Assembly (NCBI GenBank): GCA_008973525.1
Contig: WACJ01000385.1
Location: forward strand, 62,001-126,000
From: Stenopsyche tienmushanensis
Lineage: Eukaryota; Arthropoda; Insecta; Trichoptera; Stenopsychidae
Direction of reading: 5' to 3'
Length of the DNA stretch: 64,000 nt
Below, one piece after another: positions 11,801-26,800 of the stretch. The notes beneath the pieces were generated by a model, which was given only the letters and a program-made list of their open reading frames with translations, was not told the DNA's origin and searched no databases. Every line of letters starts with the position of its first letter. Position 1 is the stretch's first letter. The position numbers and the translations under genes are program-made.

Positions 11801-14800
11801 GAAATCGTGCACGTTGGTGCACAGCGCAGGTATATAGCGTGTAGCAAAATTTCAATCCCGGGATTTCGGGATTGCATTAGACCATCGCGGGATCAGTCCC
11901 GGGATCCCTTCGTATAACACTTCGATGTGATTTATAATTATATTACGGAGGAATACAAAAATTATGAATTCCGTATCTATTGTATTTCATATCGATATTC
12001 CCATTATTAGAGTCGAGGTGTAGTAAATACATCACCGGTAGGGAAAGGTTAATATAACAATTTGAAAAACATATATGTATGTATACATAGATTTATAGGA
12101 CATAGGTTAATATAACAATTGTATACATAGACAGTTACTGCCCCTAGGTGTCGCTTAAGCTCGCCAATTAGTAGTTAGGCCACTGTCCAAGCATCCAGAT
12201 TTCGGCGGGAATTTGTACGATTTCTGTTAGATAAAAATATCAATCCCGAGTTTTTCGGGATTACGTTACCTAATACCGGGATTCATGAGCATCTAAAACT
12301 GTCCGAGATCCTGGGATTAGATTCCCTAGCTACAAACGATTTTGCCTCTTTTTTCAATCAAATGCCAGTTGGAGTTTCATTTTTCGTGACGTTCTATTTG
12401 TCTGTCGTGCTTTTAAAAGTTTCACTTCAAAAATCATGGAAAAGCTTTAAACCACAGGCAATTCACATTATTATTATTTTTTCCATGTACTTAAATAAAA
12501 CGAGGGTCATTCAGAAAGTAAAGTTACAATGTTTATGTAAGATCGCAAATATATTTAATTATTTAGTCAGCTCTTTTTTTATTGTCTTTTGGATTTATCT
12601 GGAGTGAGGTGACACACCCACGTCTTACCCCCTGTCACGATAGTACAGAAAAGATTATCCCTCTTGTGCAAAACGAGCCAGAAATTCACACGGGGCAGTC
12701 ACGCAATTTTGACGGTTCTCCAATGTGAGCATTCTGGGCACCTATCTTGTACACAACTTCTTGTAACCAACTTTTTTCGACACAATATCAACAAGGAGAC
12801 TTGGAGAAATCTCAGGAAATACTTCGTGACGGTCTTCAAGCTTCATTTCACACTTGTGTCTTAATTTTTTGCACAAGTTCGTCAGAAATCACTGAACATC
12901 AAAATAGTCTTCTCTGAACAACCTAAACCACTTCATGACATGCTGTCAACTCATCACCTCACCACCATCCATGTTCGCGTTGATCTCGCACCGACTGGAG
13001 ATTCCGAGAGTGCGCGATGACCTCTCCATCGGAAGAATTTACTGTTTCTGAACGAAATGGCCGACAAACACACCTGCTCATAATTCTCTACGATGGCCCA
13101 TGCTATTTCTTGAACAATTCTGCGATGGTTTGCTTTTCTTCTGTAAAGAACATTGTTTATTTTACACTTTTCAGTGACCTTCCGTACAAATATTATTTTT
13201 CATGGTTAAACCGGGTTCAGATTTACCCCAAATTCCACCGCAGTCACTCAGCTTAGGCGATTTCATATTTGCAAATTTTATCTCTAGCATTTATACATTT
13301 TTTTGCTTAAAAAGAATCACTAGAACAAAATATTTTAAAATTCCCCCAATATCAAAACACTAAATCCTAGCATTTCTATCATCTAAATTTGAAATGACTT
13401 CGAACTGCAAATTTAAAAACAAATCTTTCACACCATAATATTTCTTCGATAAGAAGATTCGATTTTTTAAAACAAGATGTATTTATATTTACATTGGATT
13501 CAATAATTATGAGAGTTTACATAATGTCTTTAATCGGATTGAAAGCCTCCCATTATTTCCCAATGGTTGTTATAGGCGTTTTATCTAGATGGTGCTCAAT
13601 TTCACCATTTTCCTTTTTATTAAATGGGCAAATATTTACCCCTATTCTAAGATCTTTAACATAATCTATTGTTTGCGTGTGAATTTTTACACGCGATATT
13701 AGTATTACCAGCAAGAGTAGTCATAGTAATGTTCGTTTCACGATTTTACACGAATGTGTGTGTTCTTTCAGAATGATTGAGTGATAGAAGAATATTAAAA
13801 AGAACAACGCTCATCCATAAGTACGATATCGATTGTTTGACAGCGGCGTTTTTATTTTCCAGCCGTTCTCACGGGAACACAATCGTTACAAATATTCAAT
13901 TACTTGATTGCATATGTTTATTGTAATAACTGCATAATTAATGATGCTGCTTGAGCATGATCAGGACCAGCTTGGGGGTGGCCGTAAGAAGATGTCTTCT
14001 CTCAGCCATGGCTCATGTATTTTGTAACGAGCTGCTCCCCACCCCATGTTTACGCTTCAAGATGGGCAGCCTCGCATGCGGGTTCGCTTGCTATCGGACT
14101 GCGAATGTCCAAGCAGAATACTATAAGGGAGATCCGAAACTGAAGCTGAATTTTTGAATCGTTTTTCTCTCAGGATATGCTCTATGGACCTATGATCTAC
14201 ATATCCCATAACACCCATCCTATTCGTTTTGCCGATGAGTTTTAAATGTATTTTGGAGTATTTAAAAAAAACTCCAACTACGAGACAAAAAGCGGCGCCA
14301 ACGGGAAGAACGATTCTTTCCGCTGCCAAGTCTATCGATCGGCTCTTTTTTATTATTACATTGCGCTTATCAACCTTGCACACGCGCATATGAACGAGGA
14401 TTAATCTCTTTCTTTCTGGTTTCTCATTGTATACCCATTTTCCATCATCAATCATCATAAAAATTATGCATTGTTCTGCATTAAATGTTCTGACGAACAC
14501 AGTTACCTTATCATTTAGAAGCAATTCCTAAGTTTGTCACCGGAACCCGACGATCAACGCTCTATTTCTTCGCCATATATATTTGCATTGGTTCATTAAG
14601 TATCATCTTCACCCAATAGCACTCGCTGTGTATCAACTTCAGCTTTCTTTGGTCTACCACTTGTGGGCTTATCTTCTGACTCGAAAGTGCTTTTTTAGCT
14701 TTGTAAATCAATACCGTTGAGAGTCCAGTAGCGATATTCTACCCGATGGCTTTACAAATCCATTATTTTGCATCTGGTTAGAGTTTGTCTCATTTAAACA

Positions 14801-17800
14801 TGCAATAATGAATATGAATTTGACTTCATTCTTCATTAACCCTTTGAGTAGTGCATTATTTTATTTATTAGGTGCTATATTTGTAAGTCCGCCACTTGTC
14901 GACCGTACAAATCCACTTATCTCTTAGGACCGCGCAGCATGTATGACGCTTGTATATCAATGAACACACACTGTTCATAGCACTCAATATTCGTTCGTTT
15001 CTTCGCGTAAATTTGGGTTGGGTTACAATACGCCCTCTCCGTCTCTGTCTCTCTCCAAACTCAACATGCAAAAATGCCCTTTTTAAATCACTGGATTCGA
15101 TCGCAAATACGCGACTGTACTCATCAAAAACTTAAATGTATACAATCAATCGCTAGAAGCTAAGAATTTATGCATCACCCTGATAGAATACGATAATATT
15201 AAATACACTAACCAAACGAGTTCTGGACCGTTATTATTAAAGTTTCTGACTGTGAAAAATATATATTATCCAATAAATCATATATTTGTGTTAGCTTATT
15301 TACATTCGTGTTTTGATCGTTGATTAGATATGTAAATAGCCTCCTGTTGACTTGCATGTTACATACTCACGATATTTAATTCCTGGTCGGACAGACAAGG
15401 AATATTTGCGTGACGGACAAATCGCAAGAAAAATGTTATTAATGTGATAAATAGGAAAAATATTTCAATGGCAGCGGAGGCGTTTCCATGAATTTTCCAC
15501 GACCCTAAGTGTTTCTTCGGCGCATGATTGACAAGAGGATATTGATATAATTCCGGTTGGATGCGGATGTGGTTGAAGATGCTTTTAGAATTTCGGAGAT
15601 CGGTAAATCGAGATTGATATTGCACTCGGGCTATTTTAAAAGTTCTCCAACCGGAAAGTAAATAATATCAAATTTCTGGAAATCAGACCAATTATATCTG
15701 GATTTCCTACATTCATAGCGTTTGGGTATCCAGTAAATATTTACAAATAAATTTTACCTCTGTTAAACCGCGTAAATCGCCTGAGAAATATACAAATACA
15801 AATCTAAATTTGCAATAAAAATTACAATACTTTAATCAAGTTCCTGTGCTACAACTTTAGCCACATCTACCGAAGCCCTAGTCACCTTGTATCGAAAGTA
15901 GGCGACATTTATTTAACAATAGGTAACGTAAACTACTTGTAGACAAAAGGGCAGCTTTGTAGATTAAAATTTAATGCCTGTGTGTACAATTATTCATATT
16001 TGGATTTTTTAAATTAATTTCCGCAACGTCGAAAGCTTGGTAGATTACATCTTTCCTGGTTTACATTGTATAAACACTGACTGAAACAAAAATTAACTTT
16101 GTAGAACTTTCCACTAGTAGAAAAGCTATGATAAGAGAGTATTCCTAGATGTATCCGACCAAACAAGAAAGCACAATTTTTTTTGAAAAAAACTGATTGA
16201 CTTGATTTTATTGCTATGAAACATCGCCAAACACTCAATTGAAACGATGCTGTTTTTATTCCATCGTGAGCAAACGCGGCACCCGTCTTGCGCACAGCTT
16301 TCTCATGTCCAAATTTTCGCTCAATATGCGATGCACAACACTTTTTGAAATGCTTATTATATCAGTTAGCTCACACAATTTCATTTGATGATCATCCAAT
16401 ACCATTTTGTGGATTTTCTTTAATATTTCTGGCGTGACCATCTCATTTGGTCGATCATTACGATGTTCGTTTTGGCAGCTCGTACGGCCTAGTTTAAATT
16501 CTGCCACCCAATATTTTACTGTTGTAAACGAAAGAACAGACTCCTCCAGAGTGGAATCTAGTACGGCTTTGATATTGGTTGGACTGAGAACTTAAAAATA
16601 AAAGTATTGTATAACATAACGATGACAAGGGTCGGGTATTTCTGGAACTACCCTCATATTTAAAAAAGTTTTTTTCCAAATCCTTTAACTCTTAGCGGTA
16701 TTTATTGGGTTAAGAAGATGTTTAGATGAATTAGTACATATTTAAGTTATGTTATGTTTATTCACTTTATGGTCGTTGACATCCATACATTATCGATAAT
16801 GGGCTTGCACAACTCAGTAGCATTGTATAAATATAAAAGACAGTCCAGGTGTTTGTGTGTAAATCTGTAATTTTGAATAGCATTTTTGAACACACAGATT
16901 AAAAATAGATGGTACAGAAACAGCAAAAAGTGGCTGATACCTCATTTCGTTCTATTCATGAATACGTTGTCTATTGTATTAAGAATGCACCAACTGTACG
17001 GAAAATGAAACGATAAGCTCGCTGAAGGGGAATCCACAGCGGGCGATGGCAGATATCATAACAGAATTGTACTTTTAAAGGTTTTTTTTTACAAACAACT
17101 TAATTATTTTATGCGAGTTATAATTTTTAAATATCTACAAACGAATGCGATGGCCCTGCCCTCGAACATATAAGTGCTTACAAATCAATCCGATATATTT
17201 ATTCCAGTGTATTTCCATCTGTAGATACATTTGAGAATATACCCATAGACGGAGGCAATATCTGTGCCATCCAAACATTTAAAAATAGCGTATTATTCGC
17301 GTCTATCCCATCTATTTTTGGCATTGCCAATAATACAGCAATAAGGCTGAAAATTGTAGATAGTGCCCACAAGTCGAAATAAATCCCATCGTCTTCCACG
17401 ACAACAACGGGGCGAACAATGTCTGTATTCGGGAGTTTGATACGCCACCCCTTATGGTAATGCAATGAATAGTGATTTCTTCCGTTTATTGGCGAATGTG
17501 CCAGATAAACCTTCCCTTAGCTTGACGAGGGACCTTATCGCTGAAAAATGATTTAATGGTCACTCCGTCGCGTTTTATTAGGGTGTCCCATAAGTTTCTT
17601 TCGTTTTCATATTACGAAAAAAAATAAACAATTATTTGTATTACATCAAAATTTATTGAATAATATATGATCCATTCTGTTCTATTATCTTTCTCCGTCT
17701 CTCCGGAAGCCTTATAATGCCTTCTTGCCAAAATTTCCCAGATTTGTTGGCAAAATATTGATCAAGGTACATTTTCTGGTAATTGCATCTTTTAGATTGT

Positions 17801-20800
17801 CTAGTTGGAAACAATATTTTGTTGAATTGATCGTTTCACCTTGTTGAAGTAGCTCATAATAAACTACCACCTTCCAGTTCCATCAAATGCATAACAAAAC
17901 TTTTTTTGGATGTAGGCCAGGTTTAACTACAGTTAAAGCTTATGTACCCTTGGTCAAAGACCCTTTACGTTGAATATTCTCATAGAGTATCCAACTTTCA
18001 TCTCCAGTGATAAGTCTCTTCAAAATATGTTGGCTATTATGTCGTTGGAGAAGAAGATCGCATGTTGAAATACGCTGAAGTTTATTTGAATCAGTCAGTT
18101 CATGAGGAAGCCACACATCTGAACGATTGACGTAGCCCAATTTTATCAGATGATTATGGATAGATGTTCGTGGAATTTCTAGCTTGTTAGCTATTTCGCG
18201 AACAGTATATCGCGGGTTTTCTTCAACCATGGCCATGATTAGATCTGTGTTCATCAGCGAAAGAAACTTATGGGACAACCTAATATTTGAAGAGCCTCGT
18301 CATGAAAATTATTGCTATCGGCTTAGCGCGCTACGATGAATTTCAACGTTTTATTTCAGAAAGAAGTTTTATTTCAATCGTTGATATTGCTCCATGCGAA
18401 TACTTCAAGATGGACGATCTTATGCGGATCGCAAATGTGATATTTATTTTGTGTGGCGAGATATATCTCAACTGCGAGCCCTTTGGGGAGTCAATAGATA
18501 GGACGAGCCTTCCCGTGGCCAAGACTCTCGGTCGACTCTCTCTTCTTTTCAGCGCATCCGCGTTCCGATCTTGCACATGCGCAAAAGTCCCTTATTAATC
18601 TCGTAGATTGCACTTGTGACAATTAATGTCGAGTACCCCATGCTGTAAAAACATGCTTCAGAGTAATCTTTTTTAAATTTCATTGTTTATCATTTATGTT
18701 TATCCTGAGCTTGCGACCTCTGATCCTGTGATATCATTATCAAACGGATTATCCCCGCGTCGATGAGATCTTCCAACAATTCTTCTTCCAATTTTTTTTT
18801 ATCTGAGTAATGTCTACATCTGGTGGAATGCTTGGTATATAATTCGCATTTAGCTATTAAAATCAAGTGAAACGATTATCGTGGGGATTTATTATCAACA
18901 TATCAACAGATTGAATCAGGAGTTGATGGAATAAGGACCATGTTTAATTAACCGGAAAGAGATAATTCTTCATCATGACAATGATCGTTCGAATCCACAA
19001 AATATTCATGCATCATTTCGGTCATTTTTTTGCGTAAACAAATATTAGTCAATAAATTAGGGGCTAACGATCTATACAATCGTGCGATGTATGCGGGGAA
19101 GCTCTCCGCCTCTGTCTCCCGAGCTGCGCTACGCTCTTGCTCTGTCTCTGTCTATCTTCGAGCTCAATGTACAAGAGTGCTCTTTCTGAATAGTGGAGGG
19201 GGGTCCCAGGCCCTGGGATGCTACTCCTTTAGCGGATAAAAATGAATAATAGTACAATAAACAAATAAACATATTTGATCTTGTAAAACCGATTAAGTTT
19301 GCATTTCAATGCGATTATCCATGTATATTATAAAAAATACCAGAATTCTGTGTGAGAAAGTGAAGATCACCGGGTTGCTCTTCAGAGGACTTCTTATGCA
19401 AATATTGGGGGAGTCATAGGTTACTTGGTTATTATATAAATAGAGTCCAAGAATAAACACTCTATTTAGTATGAATTGTTAGTCTTCAATGGCTTCAATA
19501 TTGTTTGTTTTATACGGCTAAAAAAAATTTTTTTAATGAAGCAATGAGTTGCTTTATGTCTGCCACCTCCCGCAGCAAACAAACGCTCCGCGATCATATC
19601 TATCGTTGATGCCATATTCGGATATGTTTGACTATTTTTGCTTGCTTGTTGATGTGTTAAAGCCCATTTTACATGAACTGCAAGTAAGCCAACAACATTT
19701 CTGTGATCGATTATATATTTTTTGAAATAACATGATTGATGTTCCAAATTGAGCCATTTGTAAGCTCCAATGTCGTAGATTAGGATGTCTTGTGTTCTAA
19801 TTGTGCATTGTCCTTAGATTCATCGCTTTTGTCTACATCTGAGACCAAATCGAACAAATCCTACCACAGCCAATCAAGTGAACCTTCAATAAGAGCACAA
19901 CATGGCGGAAGCTTCAGTGAAGTTTACGCCTCAAACATGTTGTTGAAGCACTGTTGAAATTTTATGCCCAGAGACACGTGTGCTTTATTGATAGTGATGT
20001 TTACACTCCGGCATCCGTGCAAAAAGTCGTGCAGGTGGGCCACTTTACCCGTGTTTTGGTACACGTCGCACTTAACCCCTTTATTGCGAGCCATCACAGA
20101 TGCTAATCTAATAATTCCCGACTACTAACTAACCCTCTATGGAAATTTTCGCTATTTGCCGAATACTAATAACACGTAGCGCACCGGGCGGATTTCTGAG
20201 ACGGTGTAAAGTTCAAATTAATTAAGCCATTATCACGTTCAAAAGCAGGTCGTTCCAGTTTGAGGTTTTATTGTTGTTCTCGATGTGGGAGCAAAAGTTT
20301 GATTCGAACCAGAGGCCTTAAAGTTCGGCGGCTTGCATTTAAGTCGATAGGGTCTCATTTTTTATTTTGTTCCCAGGCTAATATTATGAAATGTAGTTTG
20401 TCATTAAATGCATAGTAGTTCCTTCCATTTTCCATCCTCCTCCTATCGGGTGCATGTAATCTGAAACCGGTCTAATTCGGGAACCTCGCCTTCTTTAAAG
20501 GACGCGGAGTGAAAGGAGTGGGCCCCTGAAAGCTCTGCTCGTAGGGTTTTTTGGGATCAAAAGAGCGACAAAGGGCACTCCTGTGTGGCTAGTCCTGGAT
20601 CGCTCGGTCCAAAATACTGAGTAATGAACTATGTGATTTTAAATCACCATACACTTAGATGCTATATTTGATGCTATATCCGTACAAATCTACTTATTTA
20701 TCGGGACCGTCGCAGCGTGTATGAAGTTTGTACATAAATAAATAAACATTGTAAACACAATATTTCATTGCGTAAACATGAACAATACACTCGAAATCGA

Positions 20801-23800
20801 TTCATTTTCATATCATTATTAGTCGATACATTTGGATTAACGATCTATACAATCGTACGATGTACGCAAGATACTCTTTCCGTCTCTGTTTCTCTCAAAA
20901 CTCAACGTGCAAGACACTCTCCGACTCTGTTTGTATCCAAGCTCAACATGTAAGAATGCTCTTTCTGAACCACTGAAATTCGGACACAACTCTGGGCCAT
21001 ATGCGTCTATAGCCGCAAGCTACATATTTCAATTCTGGTTGCTATATTCTTAAATTGTAATCATTTATGACATCTCTGAATGCATCGCGAAGAATATGGT
21101 AACTCAATTTATTTTGTATTCTCTTGACAGTTTGCTGTTTATAATTGGGGTATTTTAAGTACATGATTGCTAAATAAAAAAAAGTTATAAACTCCAAGAA
21201 TTCAATCCAAAAAAAAAAGATAAAAAGCGCATTTTAGCATTCAAATGTTATAAATACACCACTTTAGTGAGGTTTCTAAAGATTTGAACTAGTTCAAAGC
21301 ATTAGTATTTGAGTAACTTCCCGACGACTTTAAATAATCGAACCCACGTCTATTTATGAACCAACCCCATGAATAGCTAATTGGCAAATTAGAATTATTA
21401 CCTGGGAGATGTTTCCCCACATTGTTAGTCGGTTATTAATTAAAGTCCTGTCCAAAACATACGTACACAATTTCAGCTGCAACGATTCACTTTGCTCTGT
21501 ATCACTTTATTAAATTCACAGACAAATTGAATAAATGCAATTTAGACTTTGTATCCGTGATGATTTTCCATTTGATATTTTTTCTTTGCTTTTCACACGT
21601 GGTTATGTTAGAATCGGGTTATTTGAATAACGATTTTAAGTAAGAAAAGGTTAATGTAGCAAAAAAAAATGTTTTAAATTATTATTGCGTGGAAAAGGAT
21701 CCGCTACGAGACTATAAGTGAACCGGCGGGAAAAACGCATCTTCCCGCAGTTGATCCTATCGATCGCGTGATCACATTCCAAGCTAATCGGAGAATATTT
21801 ATCATAGCATCTTCGTTCATATATAAATTTTCATTAATCAAGAATGTATAGAAGTCTTTTAACAGATTTCTCTTCGATAGTCATGATTTTGTACTTATAT
21901 CTCAATTATACTCAATTATAATTGACCCAAATCTATAGGATATATAGTAAGTATACTAAAAGAGGAATTGATATCTTAATATCGTCATCATTTATGATCC
22001 TTAATTTGTGGCTTATTACTTGGGACATGATTGGGTGAAATGAGCCATCGGTTAGAGTTTTGACGTCATCTGGGTGAGACAAAGCGGGAGTCTCTGGAAC
22101 TCGATTTTTAATTGATATATTAGGGTGTCTCATAAGTTTCTTTCGTTTTCAAATTAAGAAAAAAATAAACAATAATTTGTATAACATCAAAATTTATTGA
22201 ATAATATATGATCCAAGGTACATTTTCTAGCAATTTCATCCTTTAGATTGTCTAGTTGGAAACAATGTTTTGTTGAATTGATCGTTTCGCTTTGCTGGAG
22301 TAGCTCATAATAAATTACCGCCTTCCAGTCCCACCAAATGCATAGCAAAACTTTTTTTGGATGTAGGCCAGGTTTAGCTACAGTTAAAGCTTCTGTACCC
22401 TTGGTCCAAGACCGTTTACGTTGGATATTCTCATTGAGTATCCAACTTTCATCTCCAGTGACAAGTCTCTTCAAAAAAGGTTGGCTATTATGTCGTTGGA
22501 GAAGAATATCGCATGTTGAAATACGCTGAAGTTTATTTGAATCAGTCAGTTCATGAGGAAGCCACACATCTGAACGATTGATGTAGCCCAATTTTGTCAG
22601 ATGATTATGGACAGATGTTCGTGGAATTTCTAACTTGTTAGCTATTTCGCGAACAGTATATCGTGGGTTTTCTTCAACCATGGCTATAATTAGATCTGTG
22701 TTCATTTGCGAAAGAAACTTATGGGACAGCCTAATATAATATGTCGACGAAATCGCTTGCTTAGTTTTTGAATTTGATCAGTCAATTCGTGAGCATCAAT
22801 GATATTAATTAAATTATTGTGATTAAGACACTTTTTTCTGATTTAGGAAAGATACAGGGAGTAAGATGAAACATAATGATATTAGGCAGTAGTCAGTCGC
22901 ACTATTGCTATAAAGCAAATGGTATATTTCTTTCCTTGGTTGGAATTATTCGAGGGTCATCTGGAAATCGTCATCTGATATCTGAGCGTCACGCTTGGAT
23001 GGCCCTGTATTTACACCTCTGCGTCATATGAAAAAGTTTCTTATACTGGCATTTATGGAACTATACTATTTATTGCCAAAATCGAATTATACGGCGATTT
23101 CATCCACAAAATTTCATCCACTTTAAAAATGTTTCCATTCGCTATTGTGCGCTTATGCTTCAAGGTATGCAGGGAAAAAATGGGAATTTCGGAAGAGAGA
23201 TCCGTTAATGGAGCCTCTGGTATATGGCTTAAAATTTCCACAATGCTAATTAAATTTCCACACGAGCTACACAGGTGAGCGTACGTTATACGTAATAAAA
23301 CTTTGATAAATTACCTCATGTACCATTTCCATGGGAAAATTCACTCAATTTACCTTAAAATCGACTTTCCACCTTAGGCGATAAGCATCTTGTCGAAGTC
23401 CTTGATTTGAAGTAGCGTGGATCATCAAATAAATGTTTCGGGGCTAATCATAAAAAATCAATACTTAAAATAGCATAAAACATTTTACAAATAAAATAAA
23501 ATATATTTATAATATAACACCATCGTTCAACAAAATGCGCGCGTTTTTAAGATAGCGATCCGGAATGAGTTATCATATTTTTTGAGATAATTTATGGAGA
23601 TTGCCCATAATGACTTCCATCGCCGAGCGATATTAAACATGATCCTTTTTATTTATCAGGGAAATTTAAGGATATCTGGACACCGGAGGACGAATAACTC
23701 GTTCAAGCGTGGTGTGTTCTAAGTGCGAGGAAGGATATCCAATGAGCATATTTAAGCTTAAGTGCTAAAATTACTTTGGGCTTAGAATATGTAATTTTTT

Positions 23801-26800
23801 CCTTCGAATTTATTTAGATTTTATAAAATAAAATGTTAATGATCCATAATTTCATTATCAATAAGGGCAAATAACATCCGTTATCTTAAATCCTATCGTA
23901 AATGTAATGTTTGACATCATATCTTGAATAAATTATGTTCTATTGCAAATAAAGCGCTCTCTATGAATCACACCTATAGGTCCACGTCATGTGCGAGCAT
24001 ACTCATCAAAGAGAGGTAGTCGCGCGCTCCTGCCATCTTTAGTAGTAAATGTCTAATCTACAATATGTATACATATATACAGTACATATATGTTTTTCAA
24101 ATTGTTATATTTACCTTTCCCTACCGGTGATGTATTTACTACACCTCGACTCTAATAATGCGAATATCGATATGAAATATAATAGATACGGAGTTCAGAA
24201 TTTTTGTGTTCCTCCGTAATATAATTACGAATCACATCAAAGTATTATAATATGTAAGTATTCATATGCAGCGACGGAAATAAATTATTTGTCGGGAAAT
24301 CGGGAATTTTGCGAGTTTTAGTCCGTGTCTCAGCAGAAAAGAATTTTATCAGTCACATTGATATATAAATTGTATTTGTATCTTTTCTTAAATAAATAAA
24401 ATTCTTTCGCCTTCAAATTATTTTTTATATTAAGCAAATGGACTTATTAGTATTTTTTGATCAAATTTATCAATGTAATTTCTTATTCTATTGAAAATCC
24501 CGGTCCCAGGATCCCGGGGTCACTCTCGGGATAATGTAATCCCGAAATCCCGGGATCGAATTTTTGGCTCGGGATTGGATTCCCTAGTCGTAGCAAACTT
24601 TAACCTTTTCCATGTAAGCTGTATCAATGTTTTTTAAATAGAAATTGGATACATCAGTGTCTTAATCATAGAAAGTCAATGAGATAGTTTCAGCGTTCCA
24701 TCTCTAGCAAGACTCAGTTCTTCGCTGTACCTCAATGTATCCAATCTCTCAGTCCACCTAATGTTCTATTCACGTCAATTACAGCATCGTCTGAGTTTGG
24801 CACTAAAACATTTAATGCTCACTTAAGAAACGATATCGTTTCGGCAGCATTCCGCCGATTAGCGAGCTCATCCCTACAGATTATTGCGTAATGATACGCG
24901 CATTTTGCAGAAAGCGAAAGCTTGCTGAATCCTTCTTTCTGCGGTCCCATAAGCAGGTGGCGAGAATAGCACATAATTTACTAAGGTGAATAAAAGATAC
25001 GTTGGGTGTGAGGGTAAGCGGCTTTGTTAGGGTAAGGGCCCTCGAGCAGTGTTGCTTTACTTTGTTCTCTCCTACGCCGTAGGTCCACGTTTCTTCCTAG
25101 TCCACCCACCGCCTCCTTGCCGATTCTTATGCCTTCCGGTTAAAGCCTTTAAAGTCTACCCGAGGGAAACCCTAATGCGGTCGTCTCCTGCAAAATTTCA
25201 TACAATAAATGCATATTTATCCAATCGAAGCCTTTATACATTTAAATTCTGGTTAAATAAGCCTCGCCCTGTTCCAACTAAGGGATGGAAATGTATACAA
25301 TTCATAAAGAAGACCGCTACAGAAATTTTAGCCAAGATATCAATAAGAAAATGGAGTTGGCCTACATTTTATCAATCATCAAGCAAAGCTAAGGACCAAA
25401 CTGGATGGACATGTTTTTGATTAACGGAAGTTCGATTGCTATTCTTCCTCTCTCTTGTTTGATGATGCTAATGTGTGAGCGAAATGAACTACAAATTTTA
25501 ATAATGATACCCGCACAGAAACTACAGTAGACCCGCGATAATCCGGCCCCGGTCTAATCCGGCGTCCCCTGCAGTCCGACATATTAATACAAGTATAGTA
25601 CATGTGTACGATAAAGCTAAACATCCATAGGTGGAGGATGCTTTGATATATAGTTTTTTCAATAAAGAAACAGGCATACATCTAAATTGGTCACGAAATG
25701 ATAATTGTTTTACAAGGAGATAACCATTAAGAAGACTCTGTAGCTAGCTAAGGATAATTAAAACAGTTAAAAAATCGTATCATTTATAACTTCTATTACC
25801 ATTGTGTTTATGATACTAATTTTATAATATGAAACCTTGTGTTGATTATAAATATCGGATTATCGCAGGTCTACTGTATTCATATTCGAGCATTTTGAAA
25901 TCATTGTCGGAACAATAACGATCGTTGTTGCAGTCCTCGATATTTTCACAATCGACGATATATCAACGCTTTGCATCCAGAGGGTTAAAAGAAAAATATT
26001 GAATTTAAAAATAAATTGGTTCGAATATTTGATTATTTTCGGTTTGAATTTCGAATTAATTAATTTTAAAATTCATGGTTTCCGAACCTGCCGCTAGATG
26101 GCCTTGCAATATCAGCTCCTGTGGTTTCGCTTTATTTATGACTAGATTTAATGCGAATCGTAAACTATTCGCAACCTTTGCGGTGAGCAGTGATTAAAAT
26201 TCCTTACGTTTGTTGCGGAAAGTGAAAGCTAAATCTGCTTTTCCAACTTTCCAATAAGGACTTCTAAATTATTCCGTACGCTTTGTGCGAAATTCCATAT
26301 TCAAAATGCATATTTGTATGAATATTTGGAATGAATATTTATGCGCTAAATTAAAATGCGGCCGGAGCAGTATTCTAATTGTGGTATTTGAAGCCAAGAA
26401 AATTTATAAACCCTGCAAGTGCTAAAATAAATTAATATAATATGAAAATGCTAATTGTTAGCATATTATTTGCAATAAATCATGCTTCATGATATCGTAT
26501 TGAAATTTCATCTCATTTTCAAAAAAATCATTTAATTAGCTGAACGATATAGTTTATGTATATATTGGTATCAATATTTAACACATTACTTACGGGAAGC
26601 ATATTTCACATTAGCCGGATTATGAGGATCCCCAATAAACAGATTGACCGAAAATAATTTTTAATTTTAAGAAATACGAGGGCAATTCTAATGTAACCCG
26701 GATTTTTTAATACAAATTCATAAGTGAAATATAAAATACAAATGAAGTATCTTATTTTTCTACATATTTTCGTTCACTAGAAAAAAAAGCCGTAGATGGT

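Noticed and set aside
20285..20360. tRNA-like 3' half on the minus strand (GGTTCGAATC preceded by an ACTTTAAGG stretch).
   Set aside because: T stem and acceptor do not pair properly; no complete cloverleaf.
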